This document shows positions 11,641-22,378 of a stretch of DNA of 64,000 nt, piece after piece. The DNA is taken from assembly GCF_003053845.1 (NCBI RefSeq), contig NZ_QAYG01000001.1, positions 874,078-938,077 on the forward strand. Direction: 5' to 3'. The notes beneath the pieces were generated by a model that was not told the origin of the DNA, searched no databases, and worked only from the letters and a program-made list of their open reading frames with translations. Source of the stretch: Breoghania corrubedonensis. Its GTDB lineage: Bacteria > Pseudomonadota > Alphaproteobacteria > Rhizobiales > Stappiaceae. Position 1 is the first letter of the stretch, and every line of letters begins with the position of its first letter. The translations under genes were made by a program, and so were the position numbers.

Positions 11641-11948
11641 GGTACAGGCTAGCTCGAACGGGCACGGCGGGGAAATGGCGCGGTCGCACGCGACGGCAAA
11701 ATCAAAATCGCACAAGCCGGGAGTGATGCAAAAACCATGATGATTTCACGGGTCTGGCGAGCCTGACCGGGCCGCCATCGCGCCGCGTGCTGGCGAAAGA
11801 GGATCATTCAAGATGGCGACACGGCCGCCGGGCCTTTCCTGAAGCCCGACAACACACGGGATCGTCATCTTGAAGAAGCGCGCCAGCTCCTTTCGAAGAA
11901 GGGGGCAATCGCACCTGTCCCGCATCTTTCGCTCTCGCGAAACGCGGC
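11641..11948. other. TRIC-grpE intergenic region with a long inverted repeat
   Basis: 308 bases with no convincing gene. A 9-bp inverted repeat, TTCAAGATG (11807-11815) and CATCTTGAA (11866-11874), brackets 50 bases and could form a stem-loop in the grpE 3' untranslated region. There is no T-tract, so it is not a standard terminator. Confidence 0.35.
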
Positions 11949-12605
11949 TTACGCGGTCTTGTCGATTGTCTGGCCGGCTTCACCTGCGCCTTCGGGCTTC
12001 GATGGCGCCTTCGGGCCGCCGCGCGCCACGCCGACCATGGCCGGGCGCAGAACACGCTCGCCGATGACATAGCCGGTCTGGACCACCTGCACGACCGTGC
12101 CGTTCGGCACCTGGTCGTTCGGCACCTCGAACATCGCCTGGTGGAAATTCGGATCGAACTTCTCGCCCGAAGGATCGATCTGCCGCACGCCGTGCTTTTC
12201 AAGCTGGTTCAGCATCTCGCGCTCGGTCATCTCCACGCCTTCGAGCAGCGACTTCAAGCCGTCATCGGCGTTGGCGCGCATCTCTTCCGGTACGGCATCG
12301 AGAGCCCGGCGCAGGTTGTCGCCGACATTGAGCATGTCGCGCGCAAAGCTTGCGACCGCATAGGTCTTGGCGTCGGAGATTTCGCGTTCCGTGCGCCGGC
12401 GAAGGTTCTCCATCTCCGCAAGCGTGCGCAGCATGCGGTCCTTCATCTCGGCGTTTTCCGTTGCAAGGGCGTCGGCATCGATCGGGCCGTCATCGTTGGC
12501 CGCACCCGATTGTCCAGCTTTCGGGCCGCCAGCAGCGCCGCGCGCATTCTCCTCGGCGGGATCCAACGCGGCTTCGTTTTCGGTGTTCTTGGCTTCGTCG
12601 CTCAT
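11949..12605 (-). CDS. grpE: Nucleotide exchange factor GrpE
   Basis: Releases ADP from DnaK, completing the DnaK/DnaJ cycle. There is a disordered acidic/Ala/Gly N-terminus (to about residue 58), a long helix [24 protein letters not shown] for dimerisation, and the beta-wing domain with [30 protein letters not shown] and [18 protein letters not shown] at 12605 (MSDEAKN) is preferred over the longer frame. It stands without the hrcA gene that often precedes it. A weak RpoH-like match (CTTG at 12682-12679, then CCTCAAAT at 12661-12654, minus strand) lies upstream; I consider it only suggestive. Confidence 0.95.
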   Translation of the reverse strand: MSDEAKNTENEAALDPAEENARGAAGGPKAGQSGAANDDGPIDADALATENAEMKDRMLRTLAEMENLRRRTEREISDAKTYAVASFARDMLNVGDNLRRALDAVPEEMRANADDGLKSLLEGVEMTEREMLNQLEKHGVRQIDPSGEKFDPNFHQAMFEVPNDQVPNGTVVQVVQTGYVIGERVLRPAMVGVARGGPKAPSKPEGAGEAGQTIDKTA

Positions 12606-12744
12606 AGTGTCCCCGTCTTGGAAACGGCAGGAATAATACCGATTGTGGCTCGCATTTGAGGGTTCCGGCACAGAAAATCAAGTCCGTATAGCCGGCGAAT
12701 TCCGCGCAAGTGGCTGTCAGCACCACAAAGCACAGCATAAACGC

Positions 12745-12777
12745 AAAGGCCCCGGCGCCGTTGGCACCGGGGCCTTT
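12745..12777 (-). terminator. trxA Rho-independent terminator
   Basis: AAAGGCCCCGGCGCC / GGCACCGGGGCCTTT form a 15-bp stem with one wobble and a GTT loop. On the minus strand it ends in TTTGCGTTT, about 64 bases past the trxA stop. Confidence 0.85.
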
Positions 12778-12840
12778 CAGGAAAACGCGACCGTCGATCG
12801 GGCTTGCTTCAGCAGGATCTGCCTCCGCACGAACGACCGA

Positions 12841-13161
12841 TCAGAGAGCGCTCTTGATCCAGTCCGCCAGCCGGCTCTTCGGCGCCGCGCCCACCTGGGT
12901 GGCGGCCAGCTCGCCGTTCTTGAACAGGAGCAGCGTCGGGATCGAGCGCACGCCATACTTGATCGCCGTGTTCTGGTTCTCGTCGACGTTCAGCTTGGCG
13001 ATCTTGACCTGCCCTTCCATCTCGCTGGCGATCTCGTCGAGCGCCGGTGCGATCTGCTTGCAGGGGCCGCACCATTCCGCCCAGAAATCGACGACGACAG
13101 GCTCGGAAGAATTCAGCACATCCGTATCGAAGGACGCATCGGTGACCTTTTCAGTCGCCAT
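12841..13161 (-). CDS. trxA: Thioredoxin
   Basis: A cytosolic disulphide reductase, recharged by thioredoxin reductase, that serves reductases such as ribonucleotide reductase. The active site WCGPC sits in [18 protein letters not shown] (about residues 23-40), followed by [25 protein letters not shown] with the conserved cis-proline. Length 106 residues, normal. ATG 13161 starts [12 protein letters not shown]. It follows addA on the same strand after about 100 bases, so it has its own or a shared promoter; its own terminator follows. Confidence 0.97.
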   Translation of the reverse strand: MATEKVTDASFDTDVLNSSEPVVVDFWAEWCGPCKQIAPALDEIASEMEGQVKIAKLNVDENQNTAIKYGVRSIPTLLLFKNGELAATQVGAAPKSRLADWIKSAL

Positions 13162-13264
13162 TGGAAAACCTCTTCGGTTTGAGGGTCGCGCAACGCGACC
13201 CGTGTTGGGCCAAAAGTAGGAAGGCGGGCACGAGGCGTCAAGCGAACGCACCGCGACAACACCG

Positions 13265-16200
13265 TCAGGCCATGACAGACAATCCCTTCACGGCGGAAAC
13301 GAGCACGTCTTCAGGGATCTCCATCAGACGCGGGGCCTCGGTCCACAACAGAATCGCCCGCACTTTGCGGTCAGGATAGAGCCGCGAGACGAGCATGCGA
13401 TAGACCGCGAGCTGGGCGACATAATCATCCGAAACCGCTTCCAGCAGTAACGGGGGATCGGCGTTGGTCTTGTAGTCGATGATGAGCACGTCACGCGAGG
13501 TGGCGACGAGCCGGTCTATCTGCCCGGAAACGGCAAAGGTCTGCCCCTCGCCATTGACGAGCGTCCCGACGATCGGGACCTCCGCCCGGCTGCCGGCAGA
13601 AAAAACCGCTGCGAAAGCCGGATCATCGAGCACCGCGAAAACTTCGCGCAAAAGTGCGTCACCGCGATCAGCAAAGTGCTCATCGAGCGCGCTTTCGAGC
13701 AGGCTCCGTGCCCGCTCGCGCCGTTCCGACGCGTCGATATCGGGCAGCGACTGTAACAATCTGTGGACGATCTGTCCGCGCACCAGTCCCCAGTGGCCCG
13801 GATCGAGCGCGGCGGCCAGCGCGTGGCGCGGCTCCGGTTCCTCGATGGAAACGGCCAGCAGATCGACAGCACGAGAAGGGGCGAGACGGCGCGGCAGTCG
13901 GTAGGCATCGGCCGTGCGCGTTGCCCAGTCCGGGAGCGGCGCGGTCGCTTGCGGCGCGCGTTCCTCGTGCTCGCGCTCCTGGTGCGAAGTCTGATCCCTG
14001 TCATCGGGCGTATCGCCGGTATACGGCCTTTCCTTGTGCCAGCTGCGCGCCACCACCTCCCCGGCCGCATCGCGGGTCTCCTGCGCGCCGGGCGACAGAG
14101 CATGGTCCACGAGAGCGTGCCAACAGCCCTCCGACGGACCGCGCGACCCGGCGAAACCGCAAACGACCAGCCGGTCGCGCGCGCGCGTCATCGCCACGTA
14201 GAGAAGCCGGCGATATTCCTCTTCCGCCGCCTCCCGCACGGCGCCGATCGCCTCCGCATGCCATGCGGTCTGATCGCCGGACGCGGGCTTCCAGACGAGG
14301 GCCGGTGCCGCAATCGGGTCATTGGACAATGAAAAAGCGAGCACGTCCGGATCGTGGCCGTGATGGGCCGGCTTGCCACCCGAATCGACCAGAAAGACAA
14401 TCGGGGCTTCCAGCCCCTTGGCACCGTGCACCGTCATGATGCGCACCGCGCCGCCGGCACCCTCCATCTCGCGCTTGATCTGGGTCGGGGCGGCGGTCAG
14501 CCAGGCGAGGAAGCCCTCGAGCCCCGGCACGCCGGTGCGTTCGTAATCGAGCGCGAGGTTCAGGAATTCATCCAGAACGTCATCGACCTCCTGCCCCAAC
14601 CGCTCGCGCATGCGCCGGCGCCCGCCATCGGCACCCAGTATGCGGGCATAGAATTCATAAGGAGGCACGAAGTCCGCCCGCGCCCGCCAGTCCTCCAGCG
14701 TCGTGAGCGCGCCTTTCCAGATGTTCTTGCCATCGGCGCGCGCGCGCAGCGCCTGCCACAGGGTGCGTTCGCCGCGTTCGTACGCAATCTGGAAGAGATC
14801 ATCGTCACCGAACCCGAAGAGCGGGCTCTTCAGCAGCGCGGCAAGCGACAGGTCGTCCTCGGCGAGCAGCACGAAGCGGCCGAGCGCGACGAGATCCTGA
14901 ACCGCGATGTGTTCGCTCAAGGTGAGCCGGTCCGCGCCGGCCACGGCGACACCCGCCACCTTCAGCGCGCGGTTGAGGGCCGCGACGAAGGCACCACGTT
15001 TGCGGACCAACACCAGTACATCGCCGGCGTTCGCGGTTCCCTCGTGCTGCCAGCCGGCGACGGTGGCGGCGATGCGCTCCGCGACGCGGATCATCGGGCT
15101 TCCCGGCCCCGCGTGATCGAGCGGTCTTTGCCAGTCGTCGGGCGGCTCGGTCTTTTCCTCCCACGCCATTGGCCAGATCTCGACAAGCCCCGGATCGTTG
15201 CGCCGGACGGCCTCGTGTACCGGCGCCTCGCCATCACGCGAGAGCCCCTTGCGCACGGCCTCGTCGGCAAAGACGAGATCGACCGCCCCCAGCACATCCG
15301 CCGTGGAGCGGAAGGAGAGCGTCAGCCGCACATCGTGAAAGAGGCCGCCGCCCTCACTCGCACGGCGCTGGAAATAGCGCCGCATTTCCGCGAAATAGGC
15401 GGGTACGGCGCCCTGGAACGAGTAGATCGACTGTTTCTCGTCGCCCACGGCGAATAGCGTGCGGGTAACGGAGCGCGCGCCCGCGCCGGCGAAGAACTCC
15501 TCGGCAAGCGCGCTTATCACCTGCCACTGGCGCGGGCTGGTGTCCTGCGCCTCGTCGACCAGAATGTGATCGAGGCCCTGATCGAGCTTGTACTGCACCC
15601 ACGCGGCCGCCTCGCGGGCGGATAGCAGATTGGCGGTCTTGACCACCAGATCCTCGAAATCGAGCAGCCCACGCTGGCGCTTGTCGCGCTCATAGTGCTG
15701 AAGGACGGCATCGGCGAGCCGCATCAACGCACCCGTCCCCTCCATGGTTACAATGGCCCGGCGGCGCTCGAACAGCGCCACGAGACGCGCCGCCTCGTCT
15801 GTGAGCCTTGAGACGACCTCGGGAAAGGCCTGCTGGATCGCCTTTGTCGCCGAGGTCTTTAACGGCTCGCCTTTTTTGGTGAGGAAAGCGGACAGATAGG
15901 CGCGGCGGCGCTCCTCCTCGGAAGAGGCGGAGATCGAGGCATCCAGCGCCTCGGCCTTGGCGAGATCGGTCTTGGCGCCGGTCCTCAGCGCCTCGGCGAT
16001 CGCCTTGCGGCGTTCAGGCTCGATGCCCCCGTTCAGAATTTCGGCGTCGCAGGCGGCGACCGTTTCGCCGGGGGCTATACCGAAGGCCGCCGACAGGGCC
16101 ACCAGCCCGTCTTCCAGCGTTCCCGCCTCCACGATCCAGCGGCGCAGATCGTCACGCTTGGCGATGACGGCGTCGACCACGTCGGCCACCTTGCCGTCGG

Positions 16201-16759
16201 ACATGAGCGCGATGAGGCTGGCGAGCGCACGGCCGAGCGGGCCGTCCTCGTCCTCGGCCGCCTGGTGGAGCACCCGGGCGCGGGCCTCGGCCAGCAGTTC
16301 GTCCTGCACGCGCTCGTCGAGCACGGTGAAGTGCCCGGCGACATTCGCCTCCAGCGGAAACTGATGGAGAAGCGATTCGCAAAAGGCGTGGATCGTCTGG
16401 ATCTTCAATCCGCCGGGCGTTTCCAGCGCAGTCGCGAAAAGCCTGCGGGCTCGAGCGAGCTTGTCGGCCCCCGGTTCGGGCTCGCCCATGTCGGTGATGG
16501 CGGCCACGAGCGCCTCATCGTCGAGCGAGACCCATGTCGCCAACGTATCGAAAACGCGCGAGGCCATTTCCGCCGCCGCCGCCTTGGTGAAGGTCAGGCA
16601 CAGGAGGCGCGAGGGATTGGTGCCATTCAACAACAGCCGCACGACCCGGCGGGCGAGCACGAAGGTCTTGCCCGCGCCGGCATTGGCGCTCACCCATGCC
16701 GAAGCTTCGGGATGAGAGGCGTTGCGCTGACGCTCCAGCGTGACGGCCGGGATTTCCAT
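13265..16759 (-). CDS. addA: Double-strand break repair helicase-nuclease subunit AddA
   Basis: The UvrD-like helicase and nuclease subunit of AddAB, which resects double-strand breaks for RecA loading. Walker A is [15 protein letters not shown] (residues about 24-38), then [33 protein letters not shown], the DEAQDT box in [47 protein letters not shown] and [10 protein letters not shown]. The C-terminal RecB-type nuclease motif VLIIDYKTN is intact. Length 1164 residues. The ATG overlaps the addB stop by one base (TGATG), with GGAGAG upstream, so the subunits are translationally coupled. Confidence 0.96.
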   Translation of the reverse strand: MEIPAVTLERQRNASHPEASAWVSANAGAGKTFVLARRVVRLLLNGTNPSRLLCLTFTKAAAAEMASRVFDTLATWVSLDDEALVAAITDMGEPEPGADKLARARRLFATALETPGGLKIQTIHAFCESLLHQFPLEANVAGHFTVLDERVQDELLAEARARVLHQAAEDEDGPLGRALASLIALMSDGKVADVVDAVIAKRDDLRRWIVEAGTLEDGLVALSAAFGIAPGETVAACDAEILNGGIEPERRKAIAEALRTGAKTDLAKAEALDASISASSEEERRRAYLSAFLTKKGEPLKTSATKAIQQAFPEVVSRLTDEAARLVALFERRRAIVTMEGTGALMRLADAVLQHYERDKRQRGLLDFEDLVVKTANLLSAREAAAWVQYKLDQGLDHILVDEAQDTSPRQWQVISALAEEFFAGAGARSVTRTLFAVGDEKQSIYSFQGAVPAYFAEMRRYFQRRASEGGGLFHDVRLTLSFRSTADVLGAVDLVFADEAVRKGLSRDGEAPVHEAVRRNDPGLVEIWPMAWEEKTEPPDDWQRPLDHAGPGSPMIRVAERIAATVAGWQHEGTANAGDVLVLVRKRGAFVAALNRALKVAGVAVAGADRLTLSEHIAVQDLVALGRFVLLAEDDLSLAALLKSPLFGFGDDDLFQIAYERGERTLWQALRARADGKNIWKGALTTLEDWRARADFVPPYEFYARILGADGGRRRMRERLGQEVDDVLDEFLNLALDYERTGVPGLEGFLAWLTAAPTQIKREMEGAGGAVRIMTVHGAKGLEAPIVFLVDSGGKPAHHGHDPDVLAFSLSNDPIAAPALVWKPASGDQTAWHAEAIGAVREAAEEEYRRLLYVAMTRARDRLVVCGFAGSRGPSEGCWHALVDHALSPGAQETRDAAGEVVARSWHKERPYTGDTPDDRDQTSHQEREHEERAPQATAPLPDWATRTADAYRLPRRLAPSRAVDLLAVSIEEPEPRHALAAALDPGHWGLVRGQIVHRLLQSLPDIDASERRERARSLLESALDEHFADRGDALLREVFAVLDDPAFAAVFSAGSRAEVPIVGTLVNGEGQTFAVSGQIDRLVATSRDVLIIDYKTNADPPLLLEAVSDDYVAQLAVYRMLVSRLYPDRKVRAILLWTEAPRLMEIPEDVLVSAVKGLSVMA

Positions 16760-19700
16760 CAGCTCTCCCCCTCCTCGCCAACCGACCATTCGCGCACCCG
16801 CGCCAGATGATCGTAGTCGCCGTCCATGCGGCCTTCGAATTTCGGGCGTGCGCGCGAGAGATAGCCGGTCTCCGGCCGGTCATAGGCGCCGATAAGTCCC
16901 GTCAGACGTTCAAACGAATCCTCCGCCAGGTCCGCGAGATCGACGTCTTTGGATTGCGCCGACTTGTATTGCCCCGGCTCCGTGCCACCGGAAAGCCGGA
17001 TATAGGCGATCTCGGAAACGGGGGTGTCCGCCGGAATGTCCTTGAAGCCGCCGCGCACCGCCATGGCGGCTTCAAGCGGCAGCTGCGGCGCGAAGAGGCT
17101 CGCCACCTCCTTGGCAGATGGCGGCGTGCCGGTCTTGTAGTCGAGCAGCACGAGCGAACCGTCCTCCGCGAGGTCGATGCGGTCGGCACGGCCAGTGAGG
17201 AAGAATGGGCCGGCGGGCCCCACGATCTCCACACGTCCGGCGACTTCCGGATGGCGAGCCGCGATCCCGCTCCGTCCAGCCTCGAATTCCAGGACGAACC
17301 AGCCGGCGATACGTTCGAAACGCGGCCACCAGAGCGCATGGATCTCGGGAAAGGCGGCTAGGGGCGCGAAGCGTTCGCGTCCAAGTTCAAGGAGTCTGTC
17401 GAGGGCGGCCTGATCGAAGAGGCGGCGCCATTCATCGATGAAATCGGCGAGCACGTCGTGGATCAGCGTGCCGCGTTCCGCCGCCCCGGGAACGCCGCCG
17501 AGCGGGTCGACCGGATCGAGCTTCAGGATATCGCGGGCAAACAGCGCGTAGGGATCGCGGATCCAGGTTTCCACGGCGGTGACGGAAACCTTGCGCGGGC
17601 GCGCTTCGACCGGCGGTTTCGGCCAGGGCCGCGCGGCCGGGCGCACAGGCCCACTGGCGGCATCGAGCGCGCGGGCCCAGTCGAGAAAGCGCACGCCCCG
17701 CACCTCCATCGCCTTCGCGGTCTGATTGCCTGCCAGCGTCAGCACCCGCTGAAGCCAGCGCGAGGCGACCGTGGGGGCGGAGCCCGAACGCGCCGCGCGT
17801 GAGAGAACAACCCGCCGCGCGCCAAGCCCTTGCGCAAAATCATGGGCGGCGAGGCCGATGCGCCGTTCCGGCGGTTCCAGCCCGACCTCGTGCTTCATCG
17901 GCCGGTTGAGCCAGGGATCGTTGCGGGTGGTTGCGGGCCATGTCCCTTCGTTGAGCCCGGCCAGCAGCAGCACGTCGGGCCAGTGAAGACGCGCCTCAAG
18001 CGGCCCCCAGATATGGATGCGCGGATCCGCCGGCGCGCGGGTATGAACGGGGACACCGGAGATCAGCGCATCGAAGACGGGCGACCAATCGGCGGCCGGA
18101 ATGGCGAGGCCGGCAGTGCCCGCCTCGACAATCCCCGTCAGCGCACCGGCAAGCGCCTCGCCCGCCTCACCGGAAAAGAGAGCGATGTCGGAGCCTGTCT
18201 CATCGGCTGCGAGCGCCTTCAGGCAGGCTATGGTGCGCTCGGCGAGGATCTCGACCGGCACCAGCCCGCGCCCTTCGAAAAGCTCCTCCAGCGGCCTCAG
18301 AGCCCCGGCAAGACGCCGACAGAGATCACGCGCCTCGCTCCACTCCGCTTCCGACAGGCGGCGCCAGCGCGGCAGACGGGTGGCGACGGCGGCCTCCGCT
18401 TCGGCCGCATCGAGCGCCTCCGTCAGTCCCCGCGTGCCGTGCCGCGCCCGAGGCCCGCGCAGGATCGCACGCTCCAGAGCCCGTGTGGCGTTGCGAATGG
18501 AGGCTGCCGGCAAGGACAGTCGGCAGAGAGGGTGCTTCAGGAGCGCCAGCAAGGTGACCGGCTCCAGCCCGTCGAGTGCCGCGGCAGTGGCGAGCCTTGC
18601 AAGTGTCGCCGGCGGAGACCGGTCAAGCGGCTGGCCAGCGCTGTCGTCGACGGCAAGATCCCATCGCCGCAATTCACCGGCAACCCGGCGCGCCAGCATC
18701 CGGTCGGGCGTCACCAACGCGGCCTGACGGCCCTCATGGACCGCCTCGCGTAAGGCGAGCGCCAGAGCCAGAGCCTCTTCCGCCTCGTTGCGGGCAACGA
18801 TCAGCGACACCTCGGCAAAAGCCTGAGGCGCACGCTCGATGACGGGCTCCTTCAGGAACTCCCGCCAGGCGTCGGTCGTCTCTGCCGGGCGCAGCGCCTC
18901 GGCGGCGATCATTTCGCGATCGGCAAGATCCGACGAGGCGGGTCCGGTGAGATCCACCACCTGACCGCGATCCGCGTCCAGATGCATCAACAGCCGCTTC
19001 AGCCCGTATTGCGGGTGGGAGGGAACGGGGTCGGTGACGTCGGTCAGAGCCCGCCAGACGGCCTCGTCCATGGCGCGGTCGAGCCCCGGCAGGATGACGG
19101 CTCCCTGCTCCAGATGCGCCACGACCTTGATCAGATCGGCGGTGGCCGGAACGGAGCCCGTGGAACCAGCCACGATCACCGGCCCTTTGGGCGGGTTTGC
19201 CGCAAGCCGGGCCGCCTCGCGCCGGATAAGCGCGGAACGGCGGGCATTGGGATCCATGCAGCCGTTTTCGGCCAGATAGGCGGGCCAGATCTCGGTGGCG
19301 ATCTTCAGGAATTCCAGCGTGATCTGCCAGTATTCTGCATAGTCATCGGGAACCAGCGACTGGATCGCGGACCAGTCCGCCTCCTCCGTCTCGATCTGGT
19401 CCATAAGAGAGAGAAGATCGCCGGCAAGCCATGCGGCATCGGCGGGCGATGCGGGAATGGCGATCGTCTCGCCGGGCTTGAGCTTCAGGATCTCGCGGCG
19501 GACCTTCGTGGCCCAGGCGAGGATCAGCCGGGTCATGGCGATCCTCCGCTCCATGTCGCTCATGGCGGGGGGCAGCGGCTCGAGGTCGGCGCTCGCGTGC
19601 AGCACCAGTTCGCTTTCGTCAACGCCGCCGAGCGGGCGTATGCGCGGCAGCAACGCCACATGGCCACCGAAGGCACGCTGAAATGCCTCGCGAATGGAGC

Positions 19701-19866
19701 GCGCCGCGCGTCGTGTCGGCAGGTAGATGGTGGCGTCGGCCAGCGCCAGCGGATCGCGGCCGGGCGCAAAGTCCGGCACCATCGACCCGTCGAGAAGACG
19801 GTCGACCAGCGTGTCCAGAAACGGCGCGGTCGACGGGATCGTGAAAAGGCGCGGTTCGGCCGGCAT
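16759..19866 (-). CDS. addB: Double-strand break repair protein AddB
   Basis: The second AddAB subunit, with an inactivated helicase-like N-terminus that supports Chi-type recognition and a second RecB-family nuclease domain. Visible features are FLDTLVDRLLDG at the start, IYLPTRRAARSIREAF (helicase-like motif), LLAGLNEGTWPATTRNDPWLNRPM, SVTAVETWIRDPYALFARDILKLDPVDPLGG and the nuclease signature LVLLDYKTGTPPSAKEV. I chose ATG at 19866 because GGGAG sits five bases upstream; a TTG at 19878 would overlap that site. Length 1035 residues. It lies downstream of murU and directly overlaps addA. Confidence 0.95.
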   Translation of the reverse strand: MPAEPRLFTIPSTAPFLDTLVDRLLDGSMVPDFAPGRDPLALADATIYLPTRRAARSIREAFQRAFGGHVALLPRIRPLGGVDESELVLHASADLEPLPPAMSDMERRIAMTRLILAWATKVRREILKLKPGETIAIPASPADAAWLAGDLLSLMDQIETEEADWSAIQSLVPDDYAEYWQITLEFLKIATEIWPAYLAENGCMDPNARRSALIRREAARLAANPPKGPVIVAGSTGSVPATADLIKVVAHLEQGAVILPGLDRAMDEAVWRALTDVTDPVPSHPQYGLKRLLMHLDADRGQVVDLTGPASSDLADREMIAAEALRPAETTDAWREFLKEPVIERAPQAFAEVSLIVARNEAEEALALALALREAVHEGRQAALVTPDRMLARRVAGELRRWDLAVDDSAGQPLDRSPPATLARLATAAALDGLEPVTLLALLKHPLCRLSLPAASIRNATRALERAILRGPRARHGTRGLTEALDAAEAEAAVATRLPRWRRLSEAEWSEARDLCRRLAGALRPLEELFEGRGLVPVEILAERTIACLKALAADETGSDIALFSGEAGEALAGALTGIVEAGTAGLAIPAADWSPVFDALISGVPVHTRAPADPRIHIWGPLEARLHWPDVLLLAGLNEGTWPATTRNDPWLNRPMKHEVGLEPPERRIGLAAHDFAQGLGARRVVLSRAARSGSAPTVASRWLQRVLTLAGNQTAKAMEVRGVRFLDWARALDAASGPVRPAARPWPKPPVEARPRKVSVTAVETWIRDPYALFARDILKLDPVDPLGGVPGAAERGTLIHDVLADFIDEWRRLFDQAALDRLLELGRERFAPLAAFPEIHALWWPRFERIAGWFVLEFEAGRSGIAARHPEVAGRVEIVGPAGPFFLTGRADRIDLAEDGSLVLLDYKTGTPPSAKEVASLFAPQLPLEAAMAVRGGFKDIPADTPVSEIAYIRLSGGTEPGQYKSAQSKDVDLADLAEDSFERLTGLIGAYDRPETGYLSRARPKFEGRMDGDYDHLARVREWSVGEEGES

Positions 19867-19940
19867 GGTCGCTCCCAAAAGGAATCAGCACCGGGAGCTT
19901 AGGGTATTTCGCAGGTCGGCCGAAACGCCTCTTGCGACCC

Positions 19941-20714
19941 TCAGGCCGCGCTTTCGCGGATCTTGGTTTCGGCCTTGGCGATCGCATCGGGCGTGCCGAC
20001 GTGCAGCCACAGACCATCCATGCGCACGCCGTAGAGCCGGTCTGCCTCGATCGCCTTGTCGAAGAGCATGTTCAGCGAAAAGGCGCCTTCGGGGGCACCC
20101 TCGAAGAGGCGCGGGTGAAGAAGAGCGGTGCCGGCATAGACGAAGGGCGCCACCTTTCGTTCCTCGCGCCGCGCGAGCAGACCGTCACGCTCCATGACGA
20201 AATCGCCCGGGCCGGCATATCCCACTGTCTCGACGGTGGAGGCGAGCATCAGCAACGCCTCCATCCGGCTTTCATCCCAGGCCTCGAACATGACCTCCAG
20301 ATTGGGTCTGGACCCCTCGATCCAGAAGCTGTCCGAATTAAACAGCAGAAAGGGATCGGGACCCAGCTTGTCGAGCGCTCGGACGATACCGCCGCCCGTC
20401 TCCAGGAGCGCGCCGCGCTCGTCCGAGATCTCGATCTTCGGCGAGGAACGCCGGGCGAGATGAACCTCGACCAGATCCGCCAGCCAGTGGACGTTGACCA
20501 CCGCCGTCTCCACGCCCGCATCGACCAGCCGGTCGAGACTGCGGTCGATCAGCGCCTTGCCGGCGACTTCGACGAGCGGCTTGGGTGTCGTGGCGGTCAG
20601 CGGGCGCATGCGCTTGCCGAGACCGGCAGCAAGGATCATCGCCCGTTTGGGGCGGAACGTTTTCTTTTCAGTCATTTCTTCAATCTTCGAAGGCCGTTTT
20701 CCGGCCTCATCCAT
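19941..20714 (-). CDS. murU: MurU-like nucleotidyltransferase (N-acetylmuramate-1-phosphate uridylyltransferase)
   Basis: A sugar-nucleotide transferase that, in the AmgK/MurU peptidoglycan-recycling route, converts MurNAc-alpha-1-phosphate to UDP-MurNAc. The nucleotide-binding loop is AMILAAGLGKRMRPLTATTPKPLVEVAGK, followed by NVHWLADLV, LLETGGGIVRALDKLG, LLFNSDSFW and the late LWLHVGTPDAIAKAE, all typical of this group. It follows the TsaE-AmgK fusion gene by 16 bases, the same kinase-transferase pairing that defines the pathway. ATG 20714 has a GGA just upstream; ATG 20675 (MTEKKTF) is a possible shorter start. The substrate is inferred from this context. Confidence 0.8.
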   Translation of the reverse strand: MDEAGKRPSKIEEMTEKKTFRPKRAMILAAGLGKRMRPLTATTPKPLVEVAGKALIDRSLDRLVDAGVETAVVNVHWLADLVEVHLARRSSPKIEISDERGALLETGGGIVRALDKLGPDPFLLFNSDSFWIEGSRPNLEVMFEAWDESRMEALLMLASTVETVGYAGPGDFVMERDGLLARREERKVAPFVYAGTALLHPRLFEGAPEGAFSLNMLFDKAIEADRLYGVRMDGLWLHVGTPDAIAKAETKIRESAA

Positions 20715-20730
20715 TTTCCGTCGCGGATTT

Positions 20731-22242
20731 CTATCGCGGTGCGAATCGATCGTACCAGAGCTTTATGTCGGAAAGCTCCGGGTGCGAAAGGGAGCGTTCC
20801 AGATAGGCAAAGAGCCGCGGCATGTGAACGAGATAGCCGGGCTTGCCGTCGCGCCGGGCAAGGCGCGTGAAGATGCCGATGATCTTGGTCACGCGATGCG
20901 CGGCCAGAATAGCGTAGTCGCGCCGCAACGCCGCTTCGTCGAATTCCGGATCCCGCGAACGGCGGATATCGACATAAGCCTGCACCAGCACCTGCTCCAG
21001 TTCGGCGGGCACGGTGACGCGCGCGTCCTGCGCGAGCGAGGCGAGGTCATAGGCTTCCGGTCCGATCACCGCGTCCTGGAAATCGATCAGTCCCAGCCGG
21101 TCTCTGCCGCCCGCCTTGCCGTTGCGCCAGATCAGGTTCGGCGAATGATAATCGCGCAGCACCCACGTCGTCGGCGATGTTTCCATCAGGCAAATCAATC
21201 GGTCCCAGCCCTTCCGGAAGACAGTGGCGGCGTCTTCGGAGACCGGCGCGCCGGTGACATCGGGCACGTACCAGTCGAGATAGAGTTCCGCCTCTATCAT
21301 CAGGGCGTCGCGATCGTAGCGGGGCAGACAGTAGCGCGAGCCTTCGCCGACAGGAACTTCGCCCGGCCAGACGCGGGCATGAAGGTCCGCCAGCAATTCC
21401 ACCGCTGCTTCATAGCGCTCCGCGATCGGAGCCCCGTCTGCAACGATCGCGCCGCGCCCCAGATCCTCGATCAGCAGGAAGCCTTCCTCCAGATCCGCGG
21501 CATATATTTCCGGTGCCCGGAACCCCGCGTTGCGCAGGGCCGTGCCGATCGCAACGAAGGGGCGCACATCTTCCGCCAGATGCGCGATGCGGCTGTAAGG
21601 CTTTCCCTCGCGCACGGGCGGTCCGTCGGGTCGGGCCGGTGCGTTCATCGCGATGGCGTGGCGCGCCGGCGTATCGACGGTCTCGTAGCGCCTCGCCGAT
21701 GCGTCCCCTTGCAGAAAACGCCGGGTCGCATCTCTCCAGCGCGCATTGTGGAGAAAGGTGCGCAGCTGAAACGTGCGCGGAAGACGCTCCGCCCAGTCTC
21801 CGGCATCGGCCGAAAAGGTCGCGACGCGGGAATTGGCATCCGCGCCCGGTTCCAGCACCAGCCAAAGCGTATCGGCCGGCAGCATTCCCTCCGCCCGCTC
21901 CGGCCATTCGATGAGAACCGCCCCTTCCGCCAGCATATCGTCAAGACCAAGCTCCACGATTTCTTCCGGATCTTCCGTTCGGTACAGATCGAGATGCGCA
22001 ACGGGGAAGCGCGCAAGATCGTATGGCTGGACGAGCGTGAATGTGGGGCTTGGGACCTCAAGTTGCGGATCGTCGGCAAGGATGCGCAGCAGGGCCCGGG
22101 CGAGAGTCGTCTTGCCGGCACCGAGATCGCCGTGCAACGCCACCGCGTCGCCCGGGCGCAAGATCATGGCGAGATCTTCGGCCAGACGATGCGTGGCGGC
22201 CTCGCTGGCAAGATCGACACGCAGGGGGCTCAGGTTGGACAC
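20731..22242 (-). CDS. tsaE: TsaE-AmgK fusion: tRNA t6A ATPase plus amino-sugar kinase
   Basis: A two-domain protein. The N-terminal TsaE domain (about residues 1-155) is the ATPase that supports t6A37 modification of tRNA; it has HGDLGAGKTTLARALLR (Walker A), EVPSPTFTLVQPYDL, VAHLDLYR and VLIEWPER. The C-terminal domain (about 185-500) is an aminoglycoside-phosphotransferase fold with RRYETV, LLIEDLG, WVLRDYHSPNLIW (catalytic Asp) and LGLIDFQDAVIGPEAYDLASL (Mg-binding Asp), as in the MurNAc/GlcNAc anomeric kinase AmgK. The fusion is known in rhizobia. I use GTG 22242 because the TsaE similarity begins there; a GTG at 22317 would add 25 unconvincing residues. Confidence 0.85.
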   Translation of the reverse strand: MSNLSPLRVDLASEAATHRLAEDLAMILRPGDAVALHGDLGAGKTTLARALLRILADDPQLEVPSPTFTLVQPYDLARFPVAHLDLYRTEDPEEIVELGLDDMLAEGAVLIEWPERAEGMLPADTLWLVLEPGADANSRVATFSADAGDWAERLPRTFQLRTFLHNARWRDATRRFLQGDASARRYETVDTPARHAIAMNAPARPDGPPVREGKPYSRIAHLAEDVRPFVAIGTALRNAGFRAPEIYAADLEEGFLLIEDLGRGAIVADGAPIAERYEAAVELLADLHARVWPGEVPVGEGSRYCLPRYDRDALMIEAELYLDWYVPDVTGAPVSEDAATVFRKGWDRLICLMETSPTTWVLRDYHSPNLIWRNGKAGGRDRLGLIDFQDAVIGPEAYDLASLAQDARVTVPAELEQVLVQAYVDIRRSRDPEFDEAALRRDYAILAAHRVTKIIGIFTRLARRDGKPGYLVHMPRLFAYLERSLSHPELSDIKLWYDRFAPR

Positions 22243-22378
22243 GGCGGCTTTCTCGGGCGTTGTTGGAGCGTGCAAGCTTATAGCGCGTGTCTGATCCTGC
22301 GGTGAAGAGCAGGACACCAGTCAGCGGGGGCCGGCGCGGCGGCTTGCGAATGCCACATGCGGGAAGTCCGCAGCGCCG

